A DNA stretch of 64,000 nt from Dromaius novaehollandiae. Taxonomy: Eukaryota; Chordata; Aves; Casuariiformes; Dromaiidae. The DNA lies in NCBI RefSeq assembly GCF_036370855.1, contig NW_026991471.1, forward strand, positions 1 to 64,000. The letters are read 5' to 3'. Below are positions 1-12,153 of this stretch, one piece after another (positions within the stretch are counted from its first letter, which is position 1; each line of letters opens with the position of its first letter). The translations under genes and the position numbers were made by a program. The notes below the pieces were generated by a model. The model saw only the letters and a program-made list of their open reading frames with translations, was not told the origin of the DNA and did no database searches.

Positions 1-299
1 GCTAAGGTGTCGACACTGTCAAGAAATGCCTCTGGGGAAAAAGGGAGAAATCTGCAGGGGTTGCGAGGAGACTAGAGGGGGTCTAAGGGGCCTGGGGGGC
101 CAGAAGATAGCTGGGGGGCTGCATTCTGTGGAAAAGAGGGGTGCAGAGCGCACTAGAGGGGTTCTATGGCGTCTACACAGTCAAAAAATGCCTCTGGGGA
201 AGAAGGGAGAAATCTGGAGGGGATGAGAGGAGACTAGAGGGTGTCTAAGGGGCCTGGGGGGCCAGAAGAGAGCTGGGAGCTGGACTCTGTGGAAAAGAG

Positions 300-648
300 C
301 ACCCCTCTAGTGCACTCTGGACCTCTCTCTGTTCCACAGAATTTGGTCCCCCAGCACTCTTCTGGGCCCCCAGACCCCTTAGACACCCTCTAGTCTCTTC
401 GCAACCCCTCCAGATTTCTCCTTTCTTCCCCAGAGGCATTTCTGGACCATGTAGACACCTTAGCACCCCCTCTAGTGCGCTCTGGACACCTCTTTTCCAC
501 AGAATTGGGCCCCCAGCTCTCTTATGGCCCCCTAGACCACTTAGACACTCTCTAGTCTCCTCAGAAGGCTTCCAGATTACTCCCTTCTTTCCCAGAGACA
601 TTTCTTGACCATGTAGACACCTTAGCACCCCTCTAGTGCGCTCTGGAC
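300..648 (-). repeat. Inverted satellite block within the HOR (about 2.2 monomers)
   Basis: Here the sequence is the reverse complement of the monomer. It opens with CACCCCTCTAGTGCACTCTGG, minus-strand reading of the usual tail, and contains TTCCCCAGAGGCATTTCTGG and GACACCTTAGCACCCC. Forward monomers lie directly on both sides, so each HOR contains long imperfect inverted repeats. The block recurs in every HOR: about 4351, 8402, 12453, 16504, 20231, 24282, 28171, 32222, 35462, 36598 and 39346 are the starts. It was therefore present before the HOR was amplified. Confidence 0.92.
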
Positions 649-1620
649 CCCTAAGGTGTCTACATGGTCAAGAAAGGCCTCTGGGGAAGAAGGGAGACAT
701 ATGAAGGGAGTTGCGAAGAGATTAAAAGGAGTCTAAGGAGTCTGGAGTGCCACAGGAGGGGTGGGGGGCCCCACTCTATGGAAAAGAGGAATCCAGAGCA
801 CACTAGAGGGGTGCTATGACATCTACATGGTCCAGAAATACCTCTGGGAAAGAAGGGAGAAATCTGGAGAGGTTGTGAGGAGACTAGAGGGGGTCTAAGG
901 GGTCTGGGGGGCCACAAGACAGCTGGGGGCCCTATTCTACGGAAAAGAGAGGTCCAGAGCGCACTAGAGGGGTGCTAAAGGGTCTACACGGTCCAGAAAT
1001 GCTTCTGGGGAAGAAATGAGAAATCTGGAGGGGTTGCCAGGAGACTAGAGGGTGTCTAAGGAGTCTCGAGGTCCCAAAGATATCTGGGGGGCCCCATTCC
1101 GTAGAAAAGAGGGGTCCAGAGCACACTAGAAGGGTGCTAAGGGGTCTACACTGTCAAGAAACGGCTCTGGGGAAGAAGGGCGAAATCTGGAGGGATTGCG
1201 AGGAGACTAGAGGGTGTCTAAGGGGCCTGGGGGGCCACAAGAGAGCTAGGGAGCCCCACTCTGTGGAAAAGAGGAATCCAAATTGCACTAGTGAGGTGCT
1301 AAAGGGTCTACGATGTCAAAAAATGGCTCTGGGCAAGAAAGGAGAAATCTGGAGGGGTTGCAAGGAGACTAGAGGGTGTCTAACGAGGCTAGAGGCCCAC
1401 AAGAGACCTGGGGGGCCCAATTCTGTGGCAAAGAGGGGTCCAGAGCGCACTAGAGGGGTGCTAAGGGGTCTACATAGTCAAGAAATGCCTCTGGGCAAGA
1501 AGGAAGAAATCTAGAGGGGTGCCAAGGAGACTAGAGGGTGTCTAAGGGGCCTGGAGGTCCCAAAGATACCTGGGGGGCCCAATTCTGTGGAAAAGAGGGG
1601 TCCACAGCGCACTAGAGGGG

Positions 1621-1782
1621 TGCTAAGACATCTACACTGTCCAGAAATGCCTCTGGGGAAGAAGGGAGAAATCTGGAGGGGTTGCGAGGTGACTAGAGGC
1701 TGTCTAAGGGGTCTGGGGGGCCAGAAGAGAGCTGGGGGGCACAATTCTGTGGAAAAGAGAGGTCCAGAGCGCACTAGAGGGG
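1621..1782 (+). repeat. Representative 162-bp satellite monomer
   Basis: This is one monomer in the convention starting at TGCTAAG. Its parts in order are a CTACACTGTC segment, a highly conserved GGGAGAAATCTGGAGGGG box, a GACTAGAG segment, a TCTAAGGGG / G6 segment, a second CTGGGGGG segment, and a GTCCAGAGCGCACTAGAGG tail. The monomer reads as about six degenerate sub-blocks of 22-30 bp, several opening with CTAAGGGG, CTGGGGGG or CTGGAGGGG. This suggests it grew from a shorter minisatellite. The length of 54 codons keeps one frame open on each strand over several monomers; I treat those frames as non-coding. Confidence 0.9.
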
Positions 1783-3893
1783 TGCTAAGGCGTCTACACT
1801 GTCAAGAAATGGCTCTGGGGAAGAAGGCAGAAATCTGGAGGGGTTGCGAGCACACTATAGGGTGTCTAAGGGTACTGGGGGGCCAGAAGAGAGCTGGGGG
1901 AACCCATTCTGTGGAAAAGAGGGATCCAGAGCAAAGTAGAGAGGTGCTAAGGGGTCTACACTGTCCATAAATGCCTCTGGGGAAGAATGGAGAAATCTGG
2001 AGGGGTTGCGAGCACACTAAAGGCTGCCTAAAGGGGTTTGGGAGGCCAGAAGAGAGCTGGGGGGCACCATTCTGTGTAAAAGAGGGGCCCAGAGCACACT
2101 AGAGGGGCACTAAGGGGTCTACACGGTCAAGAAATGCCTCTGGGGAAGAAGGGAGAAATCTGGAGGGGTTGCGAGGAGACTAGAGGGTGTCTAAGGGGCC
2201 TGGAGATTCCAAATATATCTGGGGGACCCAATTTTGTGGAAAAGAGGGGTCCAGAGTGCACTAGAGGAGTGCTAATGTGTGTACACTGTCAAATAATGCT
2301 TCTGGGGAAGAAGGGAGAAATCTGGAGGGATTGCGAGTAGACTAGAGGGTGGCTAAGGTTTCGGGGGGCACCAAAAGAGCTGGGGGGCCACATTTCTGTG
2401 GAAAAGAGGGGTCCAGAGCGCACTAGAGGGGTGCTAAGGTGTCTACATAGTCCAGAAATGCCTCTGGGGAAGAAGGGAGAAATCTGGAGGGGTTGCGAGG
2501 AGACTAGAGGGTGGCTAAGGCTTCTGGGGGGCCACAAGAGAGCTGGGGGGGCCCATGCTGAGGAATAGAGGGGTCCAGAGTGCACTAGAGGGGTGCTAAA
2601 GCATCTACATGGTCAAGAAATGCCTCTGGGGAAGAAGGGAGAAATCTGGAGTGGTTGCGAGGAGACTACAGGGTGGCTAAGGTTTCGGGGTGGCACCAAA
2701 AGAACTGGGGGGCCACATTTCTGTGGAAAAGAGGGGCCCAGAGCACACTAGAGAGGTGCTAAGGGGACTACAGTGTCCAGAAATGGCTCGGGGGAAGAAG
2801 GGAGAAATCTGGAAGGGTTGCGAGCACACTATAGGGTGTCTAAGGGTCCTGGGGGGCCAGAAGAGAGCTGGTGGGGGTCACTCTGTGGAAAAGAGGAGTC
2901 CAGAGCGCACTAGAGGGGTGCTAAGGTGACTACACTGTCCAGAAATGGCTCGGGGAAAGAAGGGAGAAATCTGGAGGGGTTGCGAGCACACTAAAGGATG
3001 TCTAAAGGGGCTTGGGGGGCGAGAAGAGAGCTAGAGGACCCCATTCTGTGCAAAAGAGGGGTCCAGAGCGCACTAGAAGGGTGCTAAGACATCTACACTG
3101 TCAAGAAATGCCTCTGGGGAAAAAGGGAGAAATCTGGAGGGGTTGCGATGAGACTAGAGGGCGTCTAAGGGGTCTGGAGGTCCCAAAGATAACTGGGGGG
3201 CCCAATTCTGTGGAAAAGAGGGGTCCCGAGTGCACTAGAGGAATGCTAAGGCGTCTACACTGTACATAAATGCTTCTGGGGAAGAAGGGAGAAATCTGGA
3301 GGTGTGGCAAGGAGACTAGAGGGTGTCCAAGGGACCTGGGGGGCCACAAGAGAGCTAGGGGGCCCCACTCTGTGGAAAAGAGGAATCCAGAGTGCACTAG
3401 AGAGGTAGTAAGGTGTCTACATGGTCCAGAAAAGCCTCTGGGGAAGAAGGGAGAAATCTGGAGGGGTTGCGAGGAGACTAGAGGGGGTCTAAGGGGTCTG
3501 GGGGGCCCGAAGAGAGCTGGGGGGCCCAATTCTGTGGAAAAGAGGGATTCAGAGTGCACTAGAGGGGTGCTAAGGTGTCTACGCTGTGAAGAAATGCCTC
3601 TGGGGAAGAAGGGAGAAATCTGGAGGGGTTGCAAAGAGACTAGAGGGTGTCTAAAGCGTCTGGAGATCCGAAAGATATCTGGTGGGCCCAATTATGTGGA
3701 AAAGGGGGGTCCAGAGCGCACTAGAGGGGTGCTACGGCGTCTACACTGTCCATAAATGCTTCTGGGGAAGAAGGGAGAAATCTGGAGGTGTGGCAAGGAG
3801 ACTAGAGGGTGCCTAAGGGGTCTGGGGGGCCAAAAGAGAGCTAGGGGTCCTATTCCGTTGAACAGAGGGATCAAGAGGGCACTAGAGGGGTGC

Positions 3894-4028
3894 TCTTTTC
3901 CAGAAAGTGGGGACCCCACCTCTCATTTGGTCCCCAGACCCCCAAGACACCCTGTAGTCTCCACAGAAGCCCTCCAGATTGCTTCCTTCTTCCCCATAGG
4001 CATTTCTTGACCACGTCAACACCTTAGG
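3894..4028 (-). repeat. Short inverted satellite block at the HOR end
   Basis: About 135 bp of reverse-complement monomer running from CTTTTCCAGAAAGTGG to CAACACCTTAGG. It is more diverged from the consensus than the longer inverted block. It recurs at about 7945, 11996, 16047, 19774, 23825, 27876, 31765, 35166 and 38888, just before each new HOR start, and so marks the HOR junction. Confidence 0.88.
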
Positions 4029-4051
4029 GGTCCAGAGCGCAGTAGAGGGGT

Positions 4052-7000
4052 GCTAAGGTGTCGACACTGTCAAGAAATGCCTCTGGGGAAAAAGGGAGAA
4101 ATCTGCAGGGGTTGCGAGGAGACTAGAGGGGGTCTAAGGGGCCTGGGGGGCCAGAAGATAGCTGGGGGGCTGCATTCTGTGGAAAAGAGGGGTGCAGAGC
4201 GCACTAGAGGGGTTCTATGGCGTCTACACAGTCAAAAAATGCCTCTGGGGAAGAAGGGAGAAATCTGGAGGGGATGAGAGGAGACTAGAGGGTGTCTAAG
4301 GGGCCTGGGGGGCCAGAAGAGAGCTGGGAGCTGGACTCTGTGGAAAAGAGCACCCCTCTAGTGCACTCTGGACCTCTCTCTGTTCCACAGAATTTGGTCC
4401 CCCAGCACTCTTCTGGGCCCCCAGACCCCTTAGACACCCTCTAGTCTCTTCGCAACCCCTCCAGATTTCTCCTTTCTTCCCCAGAGGCATTTCTGGACCA
4501 TGTAGACACCTTAGCACCCCCTCTAGTGCGCTCTGGACACCTCTTTTCCACAGAATTGGGCCCCCAGCTCTCTTATGGCCCCCTAGACCACTTAGACACT
4601 CTCTAGTCTCCTCAGAAGGCTTCCAGATTACTCCCTTCTTTCCCAGAGACATTTCTTGACCATGTAGACACCTTAGCACCCCTCTAGTGCGCTCTGGACC
4701 CCTAAGGTGTCTCCATGGTCAAGAAAGGCCTCTGGGGAAGAAGGGAGACATATGAAGGGAGTTGCGAAGAGATTAAAAGGAGTCTAAGGAGTCTGGAGTG
4801 CCACAGGAGGGGTGGGGGGCCCCACTCTATGGAAAAGAGGAATCCAGAGCACACTAGAGGGGTGCTATGACATCTACATGGTCCAGAAATACCTCTGGGA
4901 AAGAAGGGAGAAATCTGGAGAGGTTGTGAGGAGACTAGAGGGGGTCTAAGGGGTCTGGGGGGCCACAAGACAGCTGGGGGCCCTATTCTACGGAAAAGAG
5001 AGGTCCAGAGCGCACTAGAGGGGTGCTAAAGGGTCTACACGGTCCAGAAATGCTTCTGGGGAAGAAATGAGAAATCTGGAGGGGTTGCCAGGAGACTAGA
5101 GGGTGTCTAAGGAGTCTCGAGGTCCCAAAGATATCTGGGGGGCCCCATTCCGTAGAAAAGAGGGGTCCAGAGCACACTAGAAGGGTGCTAAGGGGTCTAC
5201 ACTGTCAAGAAACGGCTCTGGGGAAGAAGGGCGAAATCTGGAGGGATTGCGAGGAGACTAGAGGGTGTCTAAGGGGCCTGGGGGGCCACAAGAGAGCTAG
5301 GGAGCCCCACTCTGTGGAAAAGAGGAATCCAAATTGCACTAGTGAGGTGCTAAAGGGTCTACGATGTCAAAAAATGGCTCTGGGCAAGAAAGGAGAAATC
5401 TGGAGGGGTTGCAAGGAGACTAGAGGGTGTCTAACGAGGCTAGAGGCCCACAAGAGACCTGGGGGGCCCAATTCTGTGGCAAAGAGGGGTCCAGAGCGCA
5501 CTAGAGGGGTGCTAAGGGGTCTACATAGTCAAGAAATGCCTCTGGGCAAGAAGGAAGAAATCTAGAGGGGTGCCAAGGAGACTAGAGGGTGTCTAAGGGG
5601 CCTGGAGGTCCCAAAGATACCTGGGGGGCCCAATTCTGTGGAAAAGAGGGGTCCACAGCGCACTAGAGGGGTGCTAAGACATCTACACTGTCCAGAAATG
5701 CCTCTGGGGAAGAAGGGAGAAATCTGGAGGGGTTGCGAGGTGACTAGAGGCTGTCTAAGGGGTCTGGGGGGCCAGAAGAGAGCTGGGGGGCACAATTCTG
5801 TGGAAAAGAGAGGTCCAGAGCGCACTAGAGGGGTGCTAAGGCGTCTACACTGTCAAGAAATGGCTCTGGGGAAGAAGGCAGAAATCTGGAGGGGTTGCGA
5901 GCACACTATAGGGTGTCTAAGGGTACTGGGGGGCCAGAAGAGAGCTGGGGGAACCCATTCTGTGGAAAAGAGGGATCCAGAGCAAAGTAGAGAGGTGCTA
6001 AGGGGTCTACACTGTCCATAAATGCCTCTGGGGAAGAATGGAGAAATCTGGAGGGGTTGCGAGCACACTAAAGGCTGCCTAAAGGGGTTTGGGAGGCCAG
6101 AAGAGAGCTGGGGGGCACCATTCTGTGTAAAAGAGGGGCCCAGAGCACACTAGAGGGGCACTAAGGGGTCTACACGGTCAAGAAATGCCTCTGGGGAAGA
6201 AGGGAGAAATCTGGAGGGGTTGCGAGGAGACTAGAGGGTGTCTAAGGGGCCTGGAGATTCCAAATATATCTGGGGGACCCAATTTTGTGGAAAAGAGGGG
6301 TCCAGAGTGCACTAGAGGAGTGCTAATGTGTGTACACTGTCAAATAATGCTTCTGGGGAAGAAGGGAGAAATCTGGAGGGATTGCGAGTAGACTAGAGGG
6401 TGGCTAAGGTTTCGGGGGGCACCAAAAGAGCTGGGGGGCCACATTTCTGTGGAAAAGAGGGGTCCAGAGCGCACTAGAGGGGTGCTAAGGTGTCTACATA
6501 GTCCAGAAATGCCTCTGGGGAAGAAGGGAGAAATCTGGAGGGGTTGCGAGGAGACTAGAGGGTGGCTAAGGCTTCTGGGGGGCCACAAGAGAGCTGGGGG
6601 GGCCCATGCTGAGGAATAGAGGGGTCCAGAGTGCACTAGAGGGGTGCTAAAGCATCTACATGGTCAAGAAATGCCTCTGGGGAAGAAGGGAGAAATCTGG
6701 AGTGGTTGCGAGGAGACTACAGGGTGGCTAAGGTTTCGGGGTGGCACCAAAAGAACTGGGGGGCCACATTTCTGTGGAAAAGAGGGGCCCAGAGCACACT
6801 AGAGAGGTGCTAAGGGGACTACAGTGTCCAGAAATGGCTCGGGGGAAGAAGGGAGAAATCTGGAAGGGTTGCGAGCACACTATAGGGTGTCTAAGGGTCC
6901 TGGGGGGCCAGAAGAGAGCTGGTGGGGGTCACTCTGTGGAAAAGAGGAGTCCAGAGCGCACTAGAGGGGTGCTAAGGTGACTACACTGTCCAGAAATGGC

Positions 7001-8102
7001 TCGGGGAAAGAAGGGAGAAATCTGGAGGGGTTGCGAGCACACTAAAGGATGTCTAAAGGGGCTTGGGGGGCGAGAAGAGAGCTAGAGGACCCCATTCTGT
7101 GCAAAAGAGGGGTCCAGAGCGCACTAGAAGGGTGCTAAGACATCTACACTGTCAAGAAATGCCTCTGGGGAAAAAGGGAGAAATCTGGAGGGGTTGCGAT
7201 GAGACTAGAGGGCGTCTAAGGGGTCTGGAGGTCCCAAAGATAACTGGGGGGCCCAATTCTGTGGAAAAGAGGGGTCCCGAGTGCACTAGAGGAATGCTAA
7301 GGCGTCTACACTGTACATAAATGCTTCTGGGGAAGAAGGGAGAAATCTGGAGGTGTGGCAAGGAGACTAGAGGGTGTCCAAGGGACCTGGGGGGCCACAA
7401 GAGAGCTAGGGGGCCCCACTCTGTGGAAAAGAGGAATCCAGAGTGCACTAGAGAGGTAGTAAGGTGTCTACATGGTCCAGAAAAGCCTCTGGGGAAGAAG
7501 GGAGAAATCTGGAGGGGTTGCGAGGAGACTAGAGGGGGTCTAAGGGGTCTGGGGGGCCCGAAGAGAGCTGGGGGGCCCAATTCTGTGGAAAAGAGGGATT
7601 CAGAGTGCACTAGAGGGGTGCTAAGGTGTCTACGCTGTGAAGAAATGCCTCTGGGGAAGAAGGGAGAAATCTGGAGGGGTTGCAAAGAGACTAGAGGGTG
7701 TCTAAAGCGTCTGGAGATCCGAAAGATATCTGGTGGGCCCAATTATGTGGAAAAGGGGGGTCCAGAGCGCACTAGAGGGGTGCTACGGCGTCTACACTGT
7801 CCATAAATGCTTCTGGGGAAGAAGGGAGAAATCTGGAGGTGTGGCAAGGAGACTAGAGGGTGCCTAAGGGGTCTGGGGGGCCAAAAGAGAGCTAGGGGTC
7901 CTATTCCGTTGAACAGAGGGATCAAGAGGGCACTAGAGGGGTGCTCTTTTCCAGAAAGTGGGGACCCCACCTCTCATTTGGTCCCCAGACCCCCAAGACA
8001 CCCTGTAGTCTCCACAGAAGCCCTCCAGATTGCTTCCTTCTTCCCCATAGGCATTTCTTGACCACGTCAACACCTTAGGGGTCCAGAGCGCAGTAGAGGG
8101 GT
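4052..8102 (+). repeat. HOR copy 2 (4,051 bp)
   Basis: Same length as copy 1 and almost identical to it. Inverted blocks are at about 4351-4699 and 7945-8079. It carries the C variant (TCTCCATGG) near 4711, unlike copy 1. The central part is type I. Confidence 0.93.
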
Positions 8103-11100
8103 GCTAAGGTGTCGACACTGTCAAGAAATGCCTCTGGGGAAAAAGGGAGAAATCTGCAGGGGTTGCGAGGAGACTAGAGGGGGTCTAAGGGGCCTGGGGG
8201 GCCAGAAGATAGCTGGGGGGCTGCATTCTGTGGAAAAGAGGGGTGCAGAGCGCACTAGAGGGGTTCTATGGCGTCTACACAGTCAAAAAATGCCTCTGGG
8301 GAAGAAGGGAGAAATCTGGAGGGGATGAGAGGAGACTAGAGGGTGTCTAAGGGGCCTGGGGGGCCAGAAGAGAGCTGGGAGCTGGACTCTGTGGAAAAGA
8401 GCACCCCTCTAGTGCACTCTGGACCTCTCTCTGTTCCACAGAATTTGGTCCCCCAGCACTCTTCTGGGCCCCCAGACCCCTTAGACACCCTCTAGTCTCT
8501 TCGCAACCCCTCCAGATTTCTCCTTTCTTCCCCAGAGGCATTTCTGGACCATGTAGACACCTTAGCACCCCCTCTAGTGCGCTCTGGACACCTCTTTTCC
8601 ACAGAATTGGGCCCCCAGCTCTCTTATGGCCCCCTAGACCACTTAGACACTCTCTAGTCTCCTCAGAAGGCTTCCAGATTACTCCCTTCTTTCCCAGAGA
8701 CATTTCTTGACCATGTAGACACCTTAGCACCCCTCTAGTGCGCTCTGGACCCCTAAGGTGTCTACATGGTCAAGAAAGGCCTCTGGGGAAGAAGGGAGAC
8801 ATATGAAGGGAGTTGCGAAGAGATTAAAAGGAGTCTAAGGAGTCTGGAGTGCCACAGGAGGGGTGGGGGGCCCCACTCTATGGAAAAGAGGAATCCAGAG
8901 CACACTAGAGGGGTGCTATGACATCTACATGGTCCAGAAATACCTCTGGGAAAGAAGGGAGAAATCTGGAGAGGTTGTGAGGAGACTAGAGGGGGTCTAA
9001 GGGGTCTGGGGGGCCACAAGACAGCTGGGGGCCCTATTCTACGGAAAAGAGAGGTCCAGAGCGCACTAGAGGGGTGCTAAAGGGTCTACACGGTCCAGAA
9101 ATGCTTCTGGGGAAGAAATGAGAAATCTGGAGGGGTTGCCAGGAGACTAGAGGGTGTCTAAGGAGTCTCGAGGTCCCAAAGATATCTGGGGGGCCCCATT
9201 CCGTAGAAAAGAGGGGTCCAGAGCACACTAGAAGGGTGCTAAGGGGTCTACACTGTCAAGAAACGGCTCTGGGGAAGAAGGGCGAAATCTGGAGGGATTG
9301 CGAGGAGACTAGAGGGTGTCTAAGGGGCCTGGGGGGCCACAAGAGAGCTAGGGAGCCCCACTCTGTGGAAAAGAGGAATCCAAATTGCACTAGTGAGGTG
9401 CTAAAGGGTCTACGATGTCAAAAAATGGCTCTGGGCAAGAAAGGAGAAATCTGGAGGGGTTGCAAGGAGACTAGAGGGTGTCTAACGAGGCTAGAGGCCC
9501 ACAAGAGACCTGGGGGGCCCAATTCTGTGGCAAAGAGGGGTCCAGAGCGCACTAGAGGGGTGCTAAGGGGTCTACATAGTCAAGAAATGCCTCTGGGCAA
9601 GAAGGAAGAAATCTAGAGGGGTGCCAAGGAGACTAGAGGGTGTCTAAGGGGCCTGGAGGTCCCAAAGATACCTGGGGGGCCCAATTCTGTGGAAAAGAGG
9701 GGTCCACAGCGCACTAGAGGGGTGCTAAGACATCTACACTGTCCAGAAATGCCTCTGGGGAAGAAGGGAGAAATCTGGAGGGGTTGCGAGGTGACTAGAG
9801 GCTGTCTAAGGGGTCTGGGGGGCCAGAAGAGAGCTGGGGGGCACAATTCTGTGGAAAAGAGAGGTCCAGAGCGCACTAGAGGGGTGCTAAGGCGTCTACA
9901 CTGTCAAGAAATGGCTCTGGGGAAGAAGGCAGAAATCTGGAGGGGTTGCGAGCACACTATAGGGTGTCTAAGGGTACTGGGGGGCCAGAAGAGAGCTGGG
10001 GGAACCCATTCTGTGGAAAAGAGGGATCCAGAGCAAAGTAGAGAGGTGCTAAGGGGTCTACACTGTCCATAAATGCCTCTGGGGAAGAATGGAGAAATCT
10101 GGAGGGGTTGCGAGCACACTAAAGGCTGCCTAAAGGGGTTTGGGAGGCCAGAAGAGAGCTGGGGGGCACCATTCTGTGTAAAAGAGGGGCCCAGAGCACA
10201 CTAGAGGGGCACTAAGGGGTCTACACGGTCAAGAAATGCCTCTGGGGAAGAAGGGAGAAATCTGGAGGGGTTGCGAGGAGACTAGAGGGTGTCTAAGGGG
10301 CCTGGAGATTCCAAATATATCTGGGGGACCCAATTTTGTGGAAAAGAGGGGTCCAGAGTGCACTAGAGGAGTGCTAATGTGTGTACACTGTCAAATAATG
10401 CTTCTGGGGAAGAAGGGAGAAATCTGGAGGGATTGCGAGTAGACTAGAGGGTGGCTAAGGTTTCGGGGGGCACCAAAAGAGCTGGGGGGCCACATTTCTG
10501 TGGAAAAGAGGGGTCCAGAGCGCACTAGAGGGGTGCTAAGGTGTCTACATAGTCCAGAAATGCCTCTGGGGAAGAAGGGAGAAATCTGGAGGGGTTGCGA
10601 GGAGACTAGAGGGTGGCTAAGGCTTCTGGGGGGCCACAAGAGAGCTGGGGGGGCCCATGCTGAGGAATAGAGGGGTCCAGAGTGCACTAGAGGGGTGCTA
10701 AAGCATCTACATGGTCAAGAAATGCCTCTGGGGAAGAAGGGAGAAATCTGGAGTGGTTGCGAGGAGACTACAGGGTGGCTAAGGTTTCGGGGTGGCACCA
10801 AAAGAACTGGGGGGCCACATTTCTGTGGAAAAGAGGGGCCCAGAGCACACTAGAGAGGTGCTAAGGGGACTACAGTGTCCAGAAATGGCTCGGGGGAAGA
10901 AGGGAGAAATCTGGAAGGGTTGCGAGCACACTATAGGGTGTCTAAGGGTCCTGGGGGGCCAGAAGAGAGCTGGTGGGGGTCACTCTGTGGAAAAGAGGAG
11001 TCCAGAGCGCACTAGAGGGGTGCTAAGGTGACTACACTGTCCAGAAATGGCTCGGGGAAAGAAGGGAGAAATCTGGAGGGGTTGCGAGCACACTAAAGGA

Positions 11101-12153
11101 TGTCTAAAGGGGCTTGGGGGGCGAGAAGAGAGCTAGAGGACCCCATTCTGTGCAAAAGAGGGGTCCAGAGCGCACTAGAAGGGTGCTAAGACATCTACAC
11201 TGTCAAGAAATGCCTCTGGGGAAAAAGGGAGAAATCTGGAGGGGTTGCGATGAGACTAGAGGGCGTCTAAGGGGTCTGGAGGTCCCAAAGATAACTGGGG
11301 GGCCCAATTCTGTGGAAAAGAGGGGTCCCGAGTGCACTAGAGGAATGCTAAGGCGTCTACACTGTACATAAATGCTTCTGGGGAAGAAGGGAGAAATCTG
11401 GAGGTGTGGCAAGGAGACTAGAGGGTGTCCAAGGGACCTGGGGGGCCACAAGAGAGCTAGGGGGCCCCACTCTGTGGAAAAGAGGAATCCAGAGTGCACT
11501 AGAGAGGTAGTAAGGTGTCTACATGGTCCAGAAAAGCCTCTGGGGAAGAAGGGAGAAATCTGGAGGGGTTGCGAGGAGACTAGAGGGGGTCTAAGGGGTC
11601 TGGGGGGCCCGAAGAGAGCTGGGGGGCCCAATTCTGTGGAAAAGAGGGATTCAGAGTGCACTAGAGGGGTGCTAAGGTGTCTACGCTGTGAAGAAATGCC
11701 TCTGGGGAAGAAGGGAGAAATCTGGAGGGGTTGCAAAGAGACTAGAGGGTGTCTAAAGCGTCTGGAGATCCGAAAGATATCTGGTGGGCCCAATTATGTG
11801 GAAAAGGGGGGTCCAGAGCGCACTAGAGGGGTGCTACGGCGTCTACACTGTCCATAAATGCTTCTGGGGAAGAAGGGAGAAATCTGGAGGTGTGGCAAGG
11901 AGACTAGAGGGTGCCTAAGGGGTCTGGGGGGCCAAAAGAGAGCTAGGGGTCCTATTCCGTTGAACAGAGGGATCAAGAGGGCACTAGAGGGGTGCTCTTT
12001 TCCAGAAAGTGGGGACCCCACCTCTCATTTGGTCCCCAGACCCCCAAGACACCCTGTAGTCTCCACAGAAGCCCTCCAGATTGCTTCCTTCTTCCCCATA
12101 GGCATTTCTTGACCACGTCAACACCTTAGGGGTCCAGAGCGCAGTAGAGGGGT
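8103..12153 (+). repeat. HOR copy 3 (4,051 bp)
   Basis: Full-length unit. Inverted blocks are at about 8402-8750 and 11996-12130. It has the A variant near 8763 and a type I central part. By eye it is the closest match to copy 1. Confidence 0.93.

Larger units (their letters stand above)
1..4051 (+). repeat. HOR copy 1 (4,051 bp, full length)
   Basis: Full 25-monomer-equivalent unit. Inverted blocks lie at about 300-648 and 3894-4028. It carries the A variant of the TCT[A/C]CATGG site near 663. The central part is type I, meaning GAGGAGTCC near 2894 and GGAGGGGTTGCGAGC near 2972. Because the window begins exactly at the HOR marker, the array probably continues to the left. Confidence 0.93.

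Noticed and set aside
3101-3691. Long open frames inside the satellite (up to 216 codons, both strands)
   Set aside because: The monomer is 54 codons long, so any frame lacking a stop in one unit stays open over neighbours. Frames occur on both strands at the same place, restart in every monomer, and break at each 161- or 163-bp unit. Coding is not supported.
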